This document shows, in pieces, positions 27,103-35,859 of a DNA stretch of 64,000 nt. Numbering within the stretch: the first letter of the stretch is position 1; each line of letters opens with the position of its first letter. The stretch is from NCBI RefSeq assembly GCF_004343705.1, contig NZ_SKFH01000015.1, positions 24,987 through 88,986 of the forward strand. Reading direction: 5' to 3'. Position numbers and translations under genes: made by a program. The stretch is from Flaviaesturariibacter aridisoli (GTDB lineage Bacteria > Bacteroidota > Bacteroidia > Chitinophagales > Chitinophagaceae). Below the pieces are notes generated by a model. The model did not search any database. It had not been told where the DNA came from and was given only the letters and a program-made list of their open reading frames with translations.

Positions 27103-29667
27103 TCAGTTTGCCCGGTTGGGTTGGGGTGTCGGACGGGGTAAAAGGAGCTGCACCCGTTCCAGTTCTACATCCAGGTCGGCTCCGGCGGCGCCGGCCGGGC
27201 CGGTATCCCCGAAGCTGAAATCCAGGTGTTCCAGCAGCCGGATATCGAAGGTGCCTTCGTCGCGCCGGAATTGCAGGGGCTGGAAGCCAGGATACGGACG
27301 GGGCAGCAGGTAAAACGGTGTTTGGTGAAACATCGTCAGGGGCACTGTGATCGTAGCCAGGTCATCACGCAGGGCCATGCTGGTTTCCACTGCCTTTCCA
27401 TTCCGGTCTACCAGTGTGACCGTGAGCGAGCGCCCGGTCCGCGAGCGGGCGCGAACAGCGATCAAATAGTGCCCCGCAGCCGTCGGTGTATCCATGGCGT
27501 GGTCACCCGCAAACAGGCGCCAGTGGATCGTTTCGCCGCTTTTTGCTTTCGCGATCGTGGCCCGGAGCACCGGGTTGCCCCCGTCGTCGGAAAACGAAAA
27601 CCCGATCGACTGCCGGCGCCAGTCGGTAAGCCAGGGCATCACCCGGTTGCGGTCGGCGGAAGCGTCAAAAAGTACCGGTCCACGCGCTTCGGGGAGGAGC
27701 CGGATCGTGTAGCGGGCGTCGTTCGTATTGTCCCAGGAATAGGGATCTTCTTTCTGCCCGGAAGGGAACACGTAGGTGTCGCCCGATCCGTTGCGCACCA
27801 GGATGCGGTATTCCAGGAGGCCCGGCTCCAGGAGCTCGGCCGGAACATCGGCAGTATAAACATGATTGCCCCGGCGCTGCAGCTGCACTGTTTTCCAGCG
27901 GTTCAGTGAATGCCGTATTTCTACGGAAACGTTGTCGCGTTCCTCCACGTTACCAACCTGGAAAGAAAGTGAAAACGCTTTGCCGGCCGGCCGGTCGGCC
28001 GTCGGCAGGGCAGCCAGGAAGGGAGCGCCGGTGCTGATCTTCGGAACGGCGAAGCGCGCTACCGGCCCGGCTTTCGGCGCGGCGCCGATCTCGTATACCC
28101 CGGGCTTCAGCAAGAACCCGCCGGCGCCATCGATGGTTACGCCGCGGTTCGCGCTGTCCAGTCCAACGACTTTAAATGTGCTGGAAAGGCCGGGCAGGAG
28201 GAGTTCCATGCGGTTGGCAGCCGCGAGCAGGCGCACAACATCGCGCGCAGGCGAAGCCTTTCCAAACGGATCGTTCACCTGCAAGGCATCCGGCATCAGC
28301 TCCAGGCGCCAGTTGCCGTTGGGCAAGCGGTCGAGGAAGTAGGCGCCGGAACCTTCGTACTGCACAACGGGCGAAGAACCCACACCGGCCACATGCCGCA
28401 GCTGGGCCACATTGCGTGGGTGCGTGCCGGTATTGTTGGAATAACAGAAAGCGGTATCGCTGTTCCACTCGCTCAGGTTGTTTACGTAGCTCACGCGAAA
28501 CCCAGCAAAAGAAGTGTCGGCCGGGAACGTGCCCCAGCTCTTGCCGCGCGGCAACTGGTGAAAGGCTTTGCCGGCAATCAGCAGCGAGATCGCTTTGCCG
28601 GGTGTGTACAGCAGGTTGAGAAAGTGGGTCTGGTACTCGGTGTTGGCATGGGCCGTGTACACCGGGTCGTAAGCAAACTGCGTGGCCCACTGGAAGCCCG
28701 CCGTGCGGAAGGACCGCGCCATGGCCGGATACATATTGGATTGCAGCACGTCGCCGGCGTCGAACTCATACACCATCAGCGCGCGTTTCTTCAGCGAAGC
28801 GATCGAATCGAAGAACGGAATATGGTATTCGTCTACGTTCGGGAGAAAGTTGCCTCTCAGCTCACGGTTGGCCACAAGGCCCGTCGGGTACCACTGGAAG
28901 CTATGCCCATCCACGTTGGCCGCAGCCACCGCCCCAGCATAGGAGGGCGATTCGCTGATGTTGTAAAACACGGGCTTCGTCCAGCCCGTTCCGCGAAGCG
29001 CCGCGGCCAGCCGGTTGATGTACTCCGTAGTGCGTTCGCGCGGACCACTGTGGTGCGGTTCGTTGTTCAGCTCCACGGCGATCACATCGGGGTCTTGCCC
29101 ATAGGTTTGCTTCGTGTAGGGATTGATGTGGGTAAACAGCTGTTGCAGGTAGCGCTCCTGCGCCAGGATCGCTTCTTCCTTTACTACACTCGGGCCTTTC
29201 CCATACTTCGTGGCGAAGCCGGGTGTTTTTTCGTCGCGCTCGGGATAACCATTGCCCCAAAAGGCGATCGGCGTTATGAGGATTTTGATCTGCCGCTCTT
29301 TGAGTCGCATCAGCAAATAATCGAACAGGCGCAGGTGCTCTTTGTTCAGCAGGTTGCCGGCGCTGTCGGAAATTTCCACGTCCCACATATGCACCCGAAA
29401 GGCGTCGAGGCCCAGGCGGGCAAGATGCGCCACGTCGGCATCGATGGCTTTTTCCGGGTCGATGCCGAGGGCTTTGTGCGAGCGGTAGCCATAGGCAAAT
29501 GGCACGGTATAGTTCACACCGAAGAAGGCAGCTTCGGTATTATCTTTCGTATAACGCATGACGCCTTGCCCATCGACGAATACGAGGTTGCCGGCTTTCT
29601 TCTGGGCGGAAGCGGCTAGCGGGAGCAGACCAAAAAGGATGAGCGCGGCCCGTTTCAATGGTTTCAT
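27103..29667 (-). CDS. GH5-type secreted glycoside hydrolase
   Basis: An 854-residue protein; signal peptide MKPLKRAALILFGLLPLAASAQ. The catalytic domain (about residues 25-480) has a clan GH-A layout: FFGVNYTVPF, LDAFRVHMWDVE, acid/base E203 in VIAVELNNEPHHSG, and the probable nucleophile E301 in ALMVYEFDAGD. The C-terminal about 370 residues are beta-rich, non-catalytic domains. The start at 29667 was chosen for the signal peptide; the frame continues upstream only as antisense of the GH53 gene. It is in an operon 8 bp after GH53. Family membership (GH5 or near relative) is by motif; substrate is inferred as galactan or arabinogalactan side structure from context. Confidence 0.75.
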   Translation of the reverse strand: MKPLKRAALILFGLLPLAASAQKKAGNLVFVDGQGVMRYTKDNTEAAFFGVNYTVPFAYGYRSHKALGIDPEKAIDADVAHLARLGLDAFRVHMWDVEISDSAGNLLNKEHLRLFDYLLMRLKERQIKILITPIAFWGNGYPERDEKTPGFATKYGKGPSVVKEEAILAQERYLQQLFTHINPYTKQTYGQDPDVIAVELNNEPHHSGPRERTTEYINRLAAALRGTGWTKPVFYNISESPSYAGAVAAANVDGHSFQWYPTGLVANRELRGNFLPNVDEYHIPFFDSIASLKKRALMVYEFDAGDVLQSNMYPAMARSFRTAGFQWATQFAYDPVYTAHANTEYQTHFLNLLYTPGKAISLLIAGKAFHQLPRGKSWGTFPADTSFAGFRVSYVNNLSEWNSDTAFCYSNNTGTHPRNVAQLRHVAGVGSSPVVQYEGSGAYFLDRLPNGNWRLELMPDALQVNDPFGKASPARDVVRLLAAANRMELLLPGLSSTFKVVGLDSANRGVTIDGAGGFLLKPGVYEIGAAPKAGPVARFAVPKISTGAPFLAALPTADRPAGKAFSLSFQVGNVEERDNVSVEIRHSLNRWKTVQLQRRGNHVYTADVPAELLEPGLLEYRILVRNGSGDTYVFPSGQKEDPYSWDNTNDARYTIRLLPEARGPVLFDASADRNRVMPWLTDWRRQSIGFSFSDDGGNPVLRATIAKAKSGETIHWRLFAGDHAMDTPTAAGHYLIAVRARSRTGRSLTVTLVDRNGKAVETSMALRDDLATITVPLTMFHQTPFYLLPRPYPGFQPLQFRRDEGTFDIRLLEHLDFSFGDTGPAGAAGADLDVELERVQLLLPRPTPQPNRAN
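27913..27926. repeat. Palindrome CCGTA-TTTC-TACGG
   Basis: An exact-arm copy inside the GH5-type gene; the minus strand reads VEIRHS. The central TTTC is shared with copies at 39388 and 56663. Confidence 0.75.
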
Positions 29668-29675
29668 CAGGTTGT

Positions 29676-30704
29676 TTATTGAAAAGCATTCAGAGCGATC
29701 GTGGGACGCCCACTGTTGTCGAAGGCGCCGAGCGTGTAGCCGTTCCAGCCCGGGGGTGTTTCGGGCTCCCAATAGAGCACGCCGAGTCCCTGGTGGTTGG
29801 GTACCGAGCGGACTTTCTGGAGAAGGTCCGACAGGAAAAGCGCAGTCCGGTCCGGGCTGTCCCAGGGCATACCCGCTTCCACCACCATTACCTCCTTTCC
29901 GTAGCGGGCCACCATATCGGTCATGTTGTTCAGCGCCTGTACATTCATGTTGCCCCAGCTGCTGATGTCCGGGTACAACGACAATCCGATCACGTCCCAA
30001 CGGGCGCCATTGGCTTTCAGTCCGTCGAACAGCCAGCGGAAGAGACTGTTGTTCCAGCCGTTGGAGAGGTGCACGATCACTTTGGCGTTGGGGTAAACCC
30101 CTTTCACGGCATCGTAGCCGCTGGTCACCAGCTGTGCAAACGCGGCCATGTTCGTGGACGCCTTTCCTTCAGGCCAGAGCATCCCGTTGTTGGTCTCGTT
30201 GCCTACCTGCACCCACTCCACGCCGATGCCTGCGTTCTTGAGGGTGGACAATACATCGGTAGTATGCGCGGCCAGGGCGGTCTTCAGGCCGGCGAGGTCC
30301 AGGGCGGCCCAGGCGGCGGGCTTTGCCTGCTGGCCCGGATCGGCCCAGGAATCGCTGTAGTGAAAATCGACCATCAGGCGCATGCCCAGCGCTTTTGCCC
30401 GCTGTGCCTTAGCCAGCACGTCGGCTTTGTTGTTCCAGCCGCTGGCGGGGTTCACCCACACGCGGAGACGGATCGTATTCATTCCGAGGCTTTTCATCAG
30501 AGCGGTGGCTTCGCGCTCGGTTCCGGCGGCATCGTAAAAATGCTTTCCGGCGGCTTCCAGCTCGGTGACCCAGCTGATGTCCGCGCCTTTGACCAGTTGG
30601 AAGGTATCGGCCGGGGCCGGCGTGGGCGCCGGTGCGGGGCCGGGGCCTTCTTTCTTACCACAGGCCAGCACAAGCAGCAGCGGCAGCAACAGGAATTTCT
30701 TCAT
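29676..30704 (-). CDS. Arabinogalactan endo-beta-1,4-galactanase (GH53) lipoprotein
   Basis: A 342-residue lipoprotein: MKKFLLLPLLLVLACGKKEG has a lipobox, followed by a Pro/Ala linker (GPGPAPAPTPAPAD) and a full GH53 catalytic domain. Motifs are KGADISWVTELEAAG, TIRLRVWVNP, MVDFHYSDSWADPGQQ, acid/base E170 in VQVGNETNNGMLWPEG and nucleophile E276 in VMVVEAGMPW. It cleaves beta-1,4-galactan of pectin side chains, probably at the cell surface. It overlaps the LacI gene by 4 nt and begins the enzyme part of the operon. Its catalytic domain is paralogous to the GH53 domain fused to GH2 three genes on. Confidence 0.95.
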   Translation of the reverse strand: MKKFLLLPLLLVLACGKKEGPGPAPAPTPAPADTFQLVKGADISWVTELEAAGKHFYDAAGTEREATALMKSLGMNTIRLRVWVNPASGWNNKADVLAKAQRAKALGMRLMVDFHYSDSWADPGQQAKPAAWAALDLAGLKTALAAHTTDVLSTLKNAGIGVEWVQVGNETNNGMLWPEGKASTNMAAFAQLVTSGYDAVKGVYPNAKVIVHLSNGWNNSLFRWLFDGLKANGARWDVIGLSLYPDISSWGNMNVQALNNMTDMVARYGKEVMVVEAGMPWDSPDRTALFLSDLLQKVRSVPNHQGLGVLYWEPETPPGWNGYTLGAFDNSGRPTIALNAFQ

Positions 30705-31729
30705 ATCGGGTTTCGTTTACTTGATTCGCGGACCAGCAGTTGGGGCTCCAGCACCAGCCGCCTTGGTTCGCCCGCATAAAAGTCGGTACCGGCCGACACT
30801 TCGAAAAAGAGGCGCGCGGCCTCCTCGCCCATCCGGATCGTTTGCTGGTCGACCGTTGTAAGCGATGGCGTGATGTGCGCGCCGAAGGTTTCGTTGGCGA
30901 ACCCCACCAGGCCCATGTCTGCAGGCACCGAGATGCCGTGCTGGCGCAGCACCTGCAGGGCGCCCAGGGCGGTGAAGTCTTCCACGCAGCACACGGCATC
31001 GGGGCGTTTTTTTCCTTTCAATAATTGCTGCATGCAGGCCGCGCCCGACTCGATCGACACGTCGCCGTGCTTGATCCAGGACGCTTCGGCGCGGAGGCCG
31101 TGCGCCTTGAGCGCGGCGCGGTAGCCATCGAGGCGCTCCTGCCAGATGGGCACGTGGGCCTGCCCACCGATGAATGCGATGTGCCGGTAACCCTGCTCTG
31201 CCAGGTGACTGGTGGCGCGGAACGCACCGAGCCGGTCATCGATGGAAACGGAGGGCACCGGCAGCATCGCATTCACCCGGTCGAACAACACGAGCGGGAT
31301 ATTTTGCTCGCGGAGCGCCATCCAGTGCGCGTTATCGGTGGTTTGCTTCGCGATGGAAGCGAGTACGCCGTCGACCTGCGAGCGCAGGAAGGTATCCACG
31401 CCGCGGCGCTCCCATTCTTCCGATTCATTGGATTGATAGATCAGTACGTTGTAGCCCTGTTCGCTGGCCACCTTTTCGATGCCGTGGATGACCGAGCCGA
31501 AGAAGTTGATCTCGGCACTGGGGATCATGACGCCGAGAATACGTGTTTTGCCGAGGCGGAGCGAGGAGGCGACCCGGTTGGGCTGGTAACGGAGGCGGCG
31601 GGCGGCGCGCTGAACGGCGTCCTTGGTCTCCGCCGAAATGGCCGGGTGGTTGTTGAGCGCCCGCGACACCGTGGCGGCGTTGACGTTCAGGTGGCGGGCA
31701 ATGTCTTGCAGGGTCGTATTCCGGGCCAA
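30701..31729 (-). CDS. LacI-family transcriptional regulator of the galactan operon
   Basis: A 342-residue regulator. The helix-turn-helix TLQDIARHLNVNAATVSRAL is at residues 6-25, with the hinge RYQPNRVASSLR and a periplasmic-binding-like effector domain (ILGVMIPSAEINFFGSVIHG, VLFDRV, FIGG, VGFANE, TTVDQQ). The start is TTG at 31729; no in-frame ATG is near and the HTH begins right after it. It is the first gene of the galactan operon, with a canonical LacI-type operator 2 bp upstream, so it probably represses itself and the enzymes until a galactose-type inducer binds. Confidence 0.92.
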   Translation of the reverse strand: MARNTTLQDIARHLNVNAATVSRALNNHPAISAETKDAVQRAARRLRYQPNRVASSLRLGKTRILGVMIPSAEINFFGSVIHGIEKVASEQGYNVLIYQSNESEEWERRGVDTFLRSQVDGVLASIAKQTTDNAHWMALREQNIPLVLFDRVNAMLPVPSVSIDDRLGAFRATSHLAEQGYRHIAFIGGQAHVPIWQERLDGYRAALKAHGLRAEASWIKHGDVSIESGAACMQQLLKGKKRPDAVCCVEDFTALGALQVLRQHGISVPADMGLVGFANETFGAHITPSLTTVDQQTIRMGEEAARLFFEVSAGTDFYAGEPRRLVLEPQLLVRESSKRNPI

Positions 31730-31731
31730 CG

Positions 31732-31745
31732 TGCAATCGTTTGCA
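31732..31745 (-). promoter_or_regulatory. LacI-type operator TGCAAACGATTGCA
   Basis: On the minus strand TGCAAACGATTGCA matches the LacI/GalR consensus TGnAAnCGnTTnCA at every defined base, with the central CG. It lies 2 bp before the LacI start and directly after the -7 box TACTTTTA (31746-31753), where a bound repressor would cover the transcription start. Confidence 0.75.
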
Positions 31746-31753
31746 TAAAAGTA
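31746..31753 (-). promoter_or_regulatory. -7 box of the galactan operon (TACTTTTA)
   Basis: TACTTTTA on the minus strand is one base from the Bacteroidota TAnnTTTG consensus and abuts the LacI operator. The -33 element is not clear. Confidence 0.45.
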
Positions 31754-31781
31754 GGGGCCGGTCCGCGTATGGAATGGTTTT

Positions 31782-31798
31782 TGTGTATCTGGTACACA
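31782..31798. promoter_or_regulatory. Inverted repeat TGTGTA-TCTGG-TACACA
   Basis: 6-bp perfect arms around a 5-bp spacer in the 143 bp divergent region between LacI (-) and the MFS transporter (+). It is placed as an operator for the MFS/GH63 pair would be; its sequence differs from the LacI operator at 31732, so a different regulator is implied. Confidence 0.35.
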
Positions 31799-31813
31799 TT
31801 GATTCTCCGCCCT

Positions 31814-31821
31814 TATCTTTA
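31814..31821 (+). promoter_or_regulatory. Possible -7 box for the MFS/GH63 pair (TATCTTTA)
   Basis: TATCTTTA is close to TAnnTTTG and lies 51 bp before the MFS start. No TTG at the usual -33 distance is evident. Confidence 0.3.
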
Positions 31822-31872
31822 ACCCGCGGTTGCTGCTCTAAAAAAATCCCCCTTGGGAACACGCGTCTTTTT

Positions 31873-33048
31873 ATGCCCCCGATCGCAGCGACTATACCTT
31901 CTCCCTTTCGTGCCCAGCGCCTTGCCGTCAGCGGGCTTTTTTTCCTGCAAGGTCTTTGCTTCGCCTCCTGGGCGGCGCGCATACCGAGCATCCAGCAAAC
32001 GCTCGGCCTCGGCAATGCCGCTCTGGGCCTGGTACTGCTGGCACTCCCGGCCGGGTCTTTCCTCGGCCTCCTCCTTGCCGGCTGGCTGGTGACGCGCTTC
32101 GGCAGCCGCGGCATTTCGGGCATTGGCCTGCTGTGCTATGCCGCTGTCCTGCTACTCATCGGCACCTGCACGTCCGTCGCCACACTCTGCGCGGTATTGC
32201 TGCTCTTTGGCTTTGCCGGCAACAGCACCAACATTGCCATGAATACCCAGGCTGTAGGCGTGGAAGAGCGCTATGGCCGCAAGATCCTGGCCTCCTTTCA
32301 CGGGCTGTGGAGCCTGGCCGGCTTTACGGCCGCGGGCATCGGCACCTGGGCCATCGGCGCGCAGCTGGCACCAGTACCACACTTCATGGGCATCGCCCTG
32401 GTCATCGCTGCCGGGCTGGCAGCCGTATACCCGTATTTATACAAGGAACCGCCCGCGCATACCGCGGACACGCCCCTCCTGGTGCTGCCGGGCAAGGAGT
32501 TACTGCCGCTCGGCGTGCTCTGCTTCTGCAGCATGATCTGCGAGGGTGCGCTGTTCGACTGGAGCAACGTCTACTTTGAAAAGGTGGTCCATGCCCGCGG
32601 CGCCTGGGCCGGCGCGGGCTATACCGCGTTCATGGCCACGATGGCCACGGGTCGCTTTGTGGCCGACCGCATCAGCCACCGCTTCGGCACCTACCCCACC
32701 ATCCAGGCCAGCGCCTGCCTCGTGGTAGCCGGGCTCTTGCTGGCCGTGGCCTGGCCGACCGTGCCCGGCGCCCTGGTGGGCTTCCTGCTCGTAGGTTTCG
32801 GTGTATCTTCCGTGGTCCCCCTGGTATACAGCGAGGCAGGGCGCGGCAGCCGCAACACCGGCGCCGCCCTGGCTGCCGTTTCCAGCATCGGATTCCTCGG
32901 TTTCCTGGCCGGCCCACCGATCATCGGGCTGCTGGCCGGCGCCTTCAGTCTCCGGGCCTCTTTCCTGTTCGTAGCCGTTATGGGCACCGGGGTGTTCGTG
33001 CTGGCGCGCATTGCCTCATCAAAAGCAAAAACACATGGACCGCAATAA
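31873..33048 (+). CDS. MFS transporter
   Basis: A 391-residue, 12-helix major facilitator protein. The start at 31873 (MPPIAATIPSPFRAQRLAVS) is preferred; 44 upstream codons in frame carry no membrane segment. Features: FLQGLCFASWAARIPSIQQT (helix 1 with the ARIP motif seen in YbjJ/fucose-permease-like MFS), GWLVTRFGSRGISGIGLLCY (A-motif region), FGFAGNSTNIAMNTQAVGVE and ATGRFVADRISHRFG. Substrate is not known; overlap with the GH63 gene by 14 nt suggests a sugar or glycoside that the glucosidase acts on. Confidence 0.85.
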   Translation: MPPIAATIPSPFRAQRLAVSGLFFLQGLCFASWAARIPSIQQTLGLGNAALGLVLLALPAGSFLGLLLAGWLVTRFGSRGISGIGLLCYAAVLLLIGTCTSVATLCAVLLLFGFAGNSTNIAMNTQAVGVEERYGRKILASFHGLWSLAGFTAAGIGTWAIGAQLAPVPHFMGIALVIAAGLAAVYPYLYKEPPAHTADTPLLVLPGKELLPLGVLCFCSMICEGALFDWSNVYFEKVVHARGAWAGAGYTAFMATMATGRFVADRISHRFGTYPTIQASACLVVAGLLLAVAWPTVPGALVGFLLVGFGVSSVVPLVYSEAGRGSRNTGAALAAVSSIGFLGFLAGPPIIGLLAGAFSLRASFLFVAVMGTGVFVLARIASSKAKTHGPQ

Positions 33049-35644
33049 TCCCACTGAATACAACCACCCGTTTTGGGGCCCTTACCTGAGCGAGCGCCAA
33101 TGGGGCACCGTACGCGAAGACTATAGCCCCGACGGCAATGCCTGGCAGTACTTCCCTTTCGAACATGCACACTTCCGCGCATACCAGTGGGGCGAGGACG
33201 GCCTTGCCGGCATCTCCGACAAGCTGCAGCTCCTGTGCTTCGGTATCGCGCTCTGGAACGGCCGAGACCCGATCCTCAAAGAACGGCTGTTCGGCCTGCA
33301 CAACTACGAAGGCAACCACGGTGAGGACGTCAAAGAACACTATTACTACCTCGACAACATGCCCGATCATTCGTACATGTCGTTTCGCTACCAATACCCG
33401 CACCTGGAATTTCCTTACGAAAAACTCAAGATCGAAAACGCGAAGCGCTCGCGGCAGGAACCCGAGTACGAGTTGCTCGACACGGGCGTGTTTGACGGCC
33501 AACGTTTTTTCGACGTAACCGTAACCTATGCGCGTGCCGAAGACGACGACCTGCTGGTGCGCATCGACATTCACAACCGCTACCACCGCGCGGCCAACAT
33601 TACCGTGCTGCCCAGCCTCTGGTTCTCGGGGCTTGCGCTGGAAAAGAACCAGTCGCCTGCCATTACGGCAACCGGCACGCATTCCGCAAGGGCCTGGCAT
33701 GAGCGCACCGGCGCCTGGTATTTCTACTGCCGCGATTCCGACGTCTTCCTCTTTACCGATAACGCTACCAACCGCTCGCTGCTGCACGAAACGGAAACCT
33801 GCGACCTGTTTGCAAAGGATGCGTTCAACGACGCCGTCGTCAATGCGCGTAACATCAGCCAGCTGCGCACCCGGGGCGCGGGCACGAAGCTGGGCGCGCT
33901 GCACCTGTTGCGGATCAAAGGCGGCGGCACGAAAAGCCTCTACTGCCGCCTCAGCACGCGCGAACTCGACCAACCCTTTCCCGAGGGCTTTACGGAGGTT
34001 TTCACCGAGCGCAAGGATGCGGCAGATGCCTGGTACCGCAGCCTGCTGCCTGTAGCCGTTTCCGAAGACCAGCGGAACGTATTTCGCCAGGCGATCGCGG
34101 GCCTGCTCTGGAGCAAGCAATTCTATTATTTCGACGTGGAAAAGTGGCTGCAGCGCGGCGACGGCGTCACCATTCCCTCCTCGCAACGCCTGCACGGCCG
34201 CAACCACGACTGGCAGCACCTGAAGAACCAGGACATCATCTGCATGCCCGACAAGTGGGAGTATCCCTGGTATGCGGCCTGGGACCTCGCCTTCCAATGT
34301 ATCGCCTTCGCGCCGGTGGATGCGGCCTTCGCCAAGCAACAGCTCCTGCTGATCATGCGCGAATGGTACATGAAGCCCGATGGACAGCTGCCTGCCTACG
34401 AGTGGAATTTCAGTGACGTGAACCCGCCAGTGCACGCTTGGGCCGCCATGGAAGTGTACAGCATCGAGAAAAAACAAAAAGGCAGTGGCGACATTCTTTT
34501 TCTGAAAAAGATCTTTCAAAAACTGCTGATCAACTTCACGTGGTGGATAAACCGCAAAGACCGCAATGGGAACAACATCTTTGAAGGCGGCTTCCTCGGG
34601 CTCGACAACATCGGTGTGTTCAACCGCAGCTTTTACGGCGAGCACATGCGCCTGGAGCAGGCCGATGGCACGAGCTGGATGGGCACCTACGCGCTCAACA
34701 TGATGGACATGGCCCTCGAGATCGCGCTGCACGATGAATCCTTCGAAGATACCGCGACGAAGTTCTTCGAACACTTCGTGCTCATCGCCGAATCGCTCAA
34801 CGAGCACCACCTCTGGAATAAGGAAGACCGGTTCTTTTACGATGTGCTGTCAGTGCCGGGGCAGGAGCCCATTCCGCTGCGGGTGCAGTCGATCGTAGGC
34901 CTGACCTCGCTGTTTGCCGTCAGCACCGTTAGCCGGCAAACGCTCAATACGTTGCCCGACTTCAAGCGGCGCACCGAATGGTTTGAGAATTACCGGAAGA
35001 AATACAACAAGTTCTGGCCCAACGAAGAGCGTGGCGACCACGAGGAGCTGCTGCTGTCGCTCGTAAAGCGCGAGCGTCTCGTATACCTGCTGCAACGCCT
35101 GCTCGACGAAAAAGAGTTCCTCTCCCCAGGCGGCATCCGTGCCCTGTCGAAATACCACGAGGAGCATCCCTATTCGGTGAACATCGATGGCAACGAGTAC
35201 AGCATCGCCTACGACCCGGGCGATTCCACCTCGGATATTTTCGGTGGCAATTCCAACTGGCGCGGACCGGTGTGGATCCCGATCAATTTTCTCATCATCA
35301 AGTCGCTGCGGAAGTACGGTCGTTTTTACGGAGAAAGCTTGCAGGTGGAATGTCCTGTGGGCTCGGGGCGGATGATGAACCTCGAGCAGGTGGCCGACGA
35401 GCTTTCGCGCCGGGTGATCAGCCTGTTCACCCGTGACGCGCAGGGCGAGCGGCGCTGCTTCGGACGCTATAACGACTTCTACAGCGTCGACGAAAACCGC
35501 GACCTGATGCTGTTTTACGAGTATTTCCACGGCGACACCGGGGCGGGCCTCGGCGCTTGTCACCAAACAGGCTGGACGGCCCTCATCGCCGAACTGATCC
35601 GGGAATGGAACGAGCGCACCGTAGCCGTGCCGGCCACGCAATGA
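33035..35644 (+). CDS. GH63-family glucosidase (MGH1-like)
   Basis: An 869-residue cytoplasmic enzyme (no signal peptide). The start at the ATG 33035 (MDRNNPTEYNHPFWGPYLSE) overlaps the MFS stop by 14 nt; an in-frame TTG at 33011 is less likely. The N-terminal beta-sandwich contains RQWGTVREDYSPDGNAWQYF, and the (alpha/alpha)6 barrel has WEYPWYAAWDLAFQCIAFAP, QLPAYEWNFSDVNPPVHAWA, GGFLGLDNIGVFNR, WRGPVWIPINFLIIKSL and a C-terminal HGDTGAGLGACHQTGWTAL. This is the bacterial GH63 group that hydrolyses alpha-glucosides or mannosyl/glucosylglycerate. The exact substrate is unknown. Confidence 0.88.
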   Translation: MDRNNPTEYNHPFWGPYLSERQWGTVREDYSPDGNAWQYFPFEHAHFRAYQWGEDGLAGISDKLQLLCFGIALWNGRDPILKERLFGLHNYEGNHGEDVKEHYYYLDNMPDHSYMSFRYQYPHLEFPYEKLKIENAKRSRQEPEYELLDTGVFDGQRFFDVTVTYARAEDDDLLVRIDIHNRYHRAANITVLPSLWFSGLALEKNQSPAITATGTHSARAWHERTGAWYFYCRDSDVFLFTDNATNRSLLHETETCDLFAKDAFNDAVVNARNISQLRTRGAGTKLGALHLLRIKGGGTKSLYCRLSTRELDQPFPEGFTEVFTERKDAADAWYRSLLPVAVSEDQRNVFRQAIAGLLWSKQFYYFDVEKWLQRGDGVTIPSSQRLHGRNHDWQHLKNQDIICMPDKWEYPWYAAWDLAFQCIAFAPVDAAFAKQQLLLIMREWYMKPDGQLPAYEWNFSDVNPPVHAWAAMEVYSIEKKQKGSGDILFLKKIFQKLLINFTWWINRKDRNGNNIFEGGFLGLDNIGVFNRSFYGEHMRLEQADGTSWMGTYALNMMDMALEIALHDESFEDTATKFFEHFVLIAESLNEHHLWNKEDRFFYDVLSVPGQEPIPLRVQSIVGLTSLFAVSTVSRQTLNTLPDFKRRTEWFENYRKKYNKFWPNEERGDHEELLLSLVKRERLVYLLQRLLDEKEFLSPGGIRALSKYHEEHPYSVNIDGNEYSIAYDPGDSTSDIFGGNSNWRGPVWIPINFLIIKSLRKYGRFYGESLQVECPVGSGRMMNLEQVADELSRRVISLFTRDAQGERRCFGRYNDFYSVDENRDLMLFYEYFHGDTGAGLGACHQTGWTALIAELIREWNERTVAVPATQ

Positions 35645-35694
35645 GGTGCCGGTACGTTTACGTTGAATTAACACCTGCCCCGCCTTTGAACCCC

Positions 35695-35702
35695 TACCTT
35701 TA
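35695..35702 (+). promoter_or_regulatory. Possible -7 box for the surface-glycan operon (TACCTTTA)
   Basis: TACCTTTA lies 9 bp before the ATG of the 37-residue protein and is the only promoter-like box in the 67 bp between GH63 and the glycan genes. Confidence 0.3.
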
Positions 35703-35711
35703 GCCCCCGTT

Positions 35712-35825
35712 ATGAGAAAAGACAAATACGGCCGCCGCTACAACCGGCCCGTGTACCAGTTCGCCCTTTTCCTGATTCTGGTAACGCTTATTGCCATTAT
35801 CGTCATGCGCTTCCTGGCCAACTAG
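35712..35825 (+). CDS. 37-residue single-helix membrane peptide
   Basis: ATG at 35712, TAG at 35823. The peptide begins MRKDKYGRRYNRPVYQ, strongly basic, followed by one hydrophobic helix FALFLILVTLIAIIVMRFLA. It stands 34 bp before the flippase at the head of the glycan operon and has a possible -7 box. The basic head and single helix suggest an inner-membrane small protein with the N-terminus inside. It is unrecognised otherwise, but the length, codon use and placement support a real gene. Confidence 0.55.
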   Translation: MRKDKYGRRYNRPVYQFALFLILVTLIAIIVMRFLAN

Positions 35826-35859
35826 CAACCTTTCCGGCCGGGTTCGCGTATTTAAGGCC

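Noticed and set aside
29668..30000. N-terminal extension of the GH5-type gene
   Set aside because: The extension lies within the GH53 gene on the same strand in another frame, and a clear signal peptide begins at 29667.
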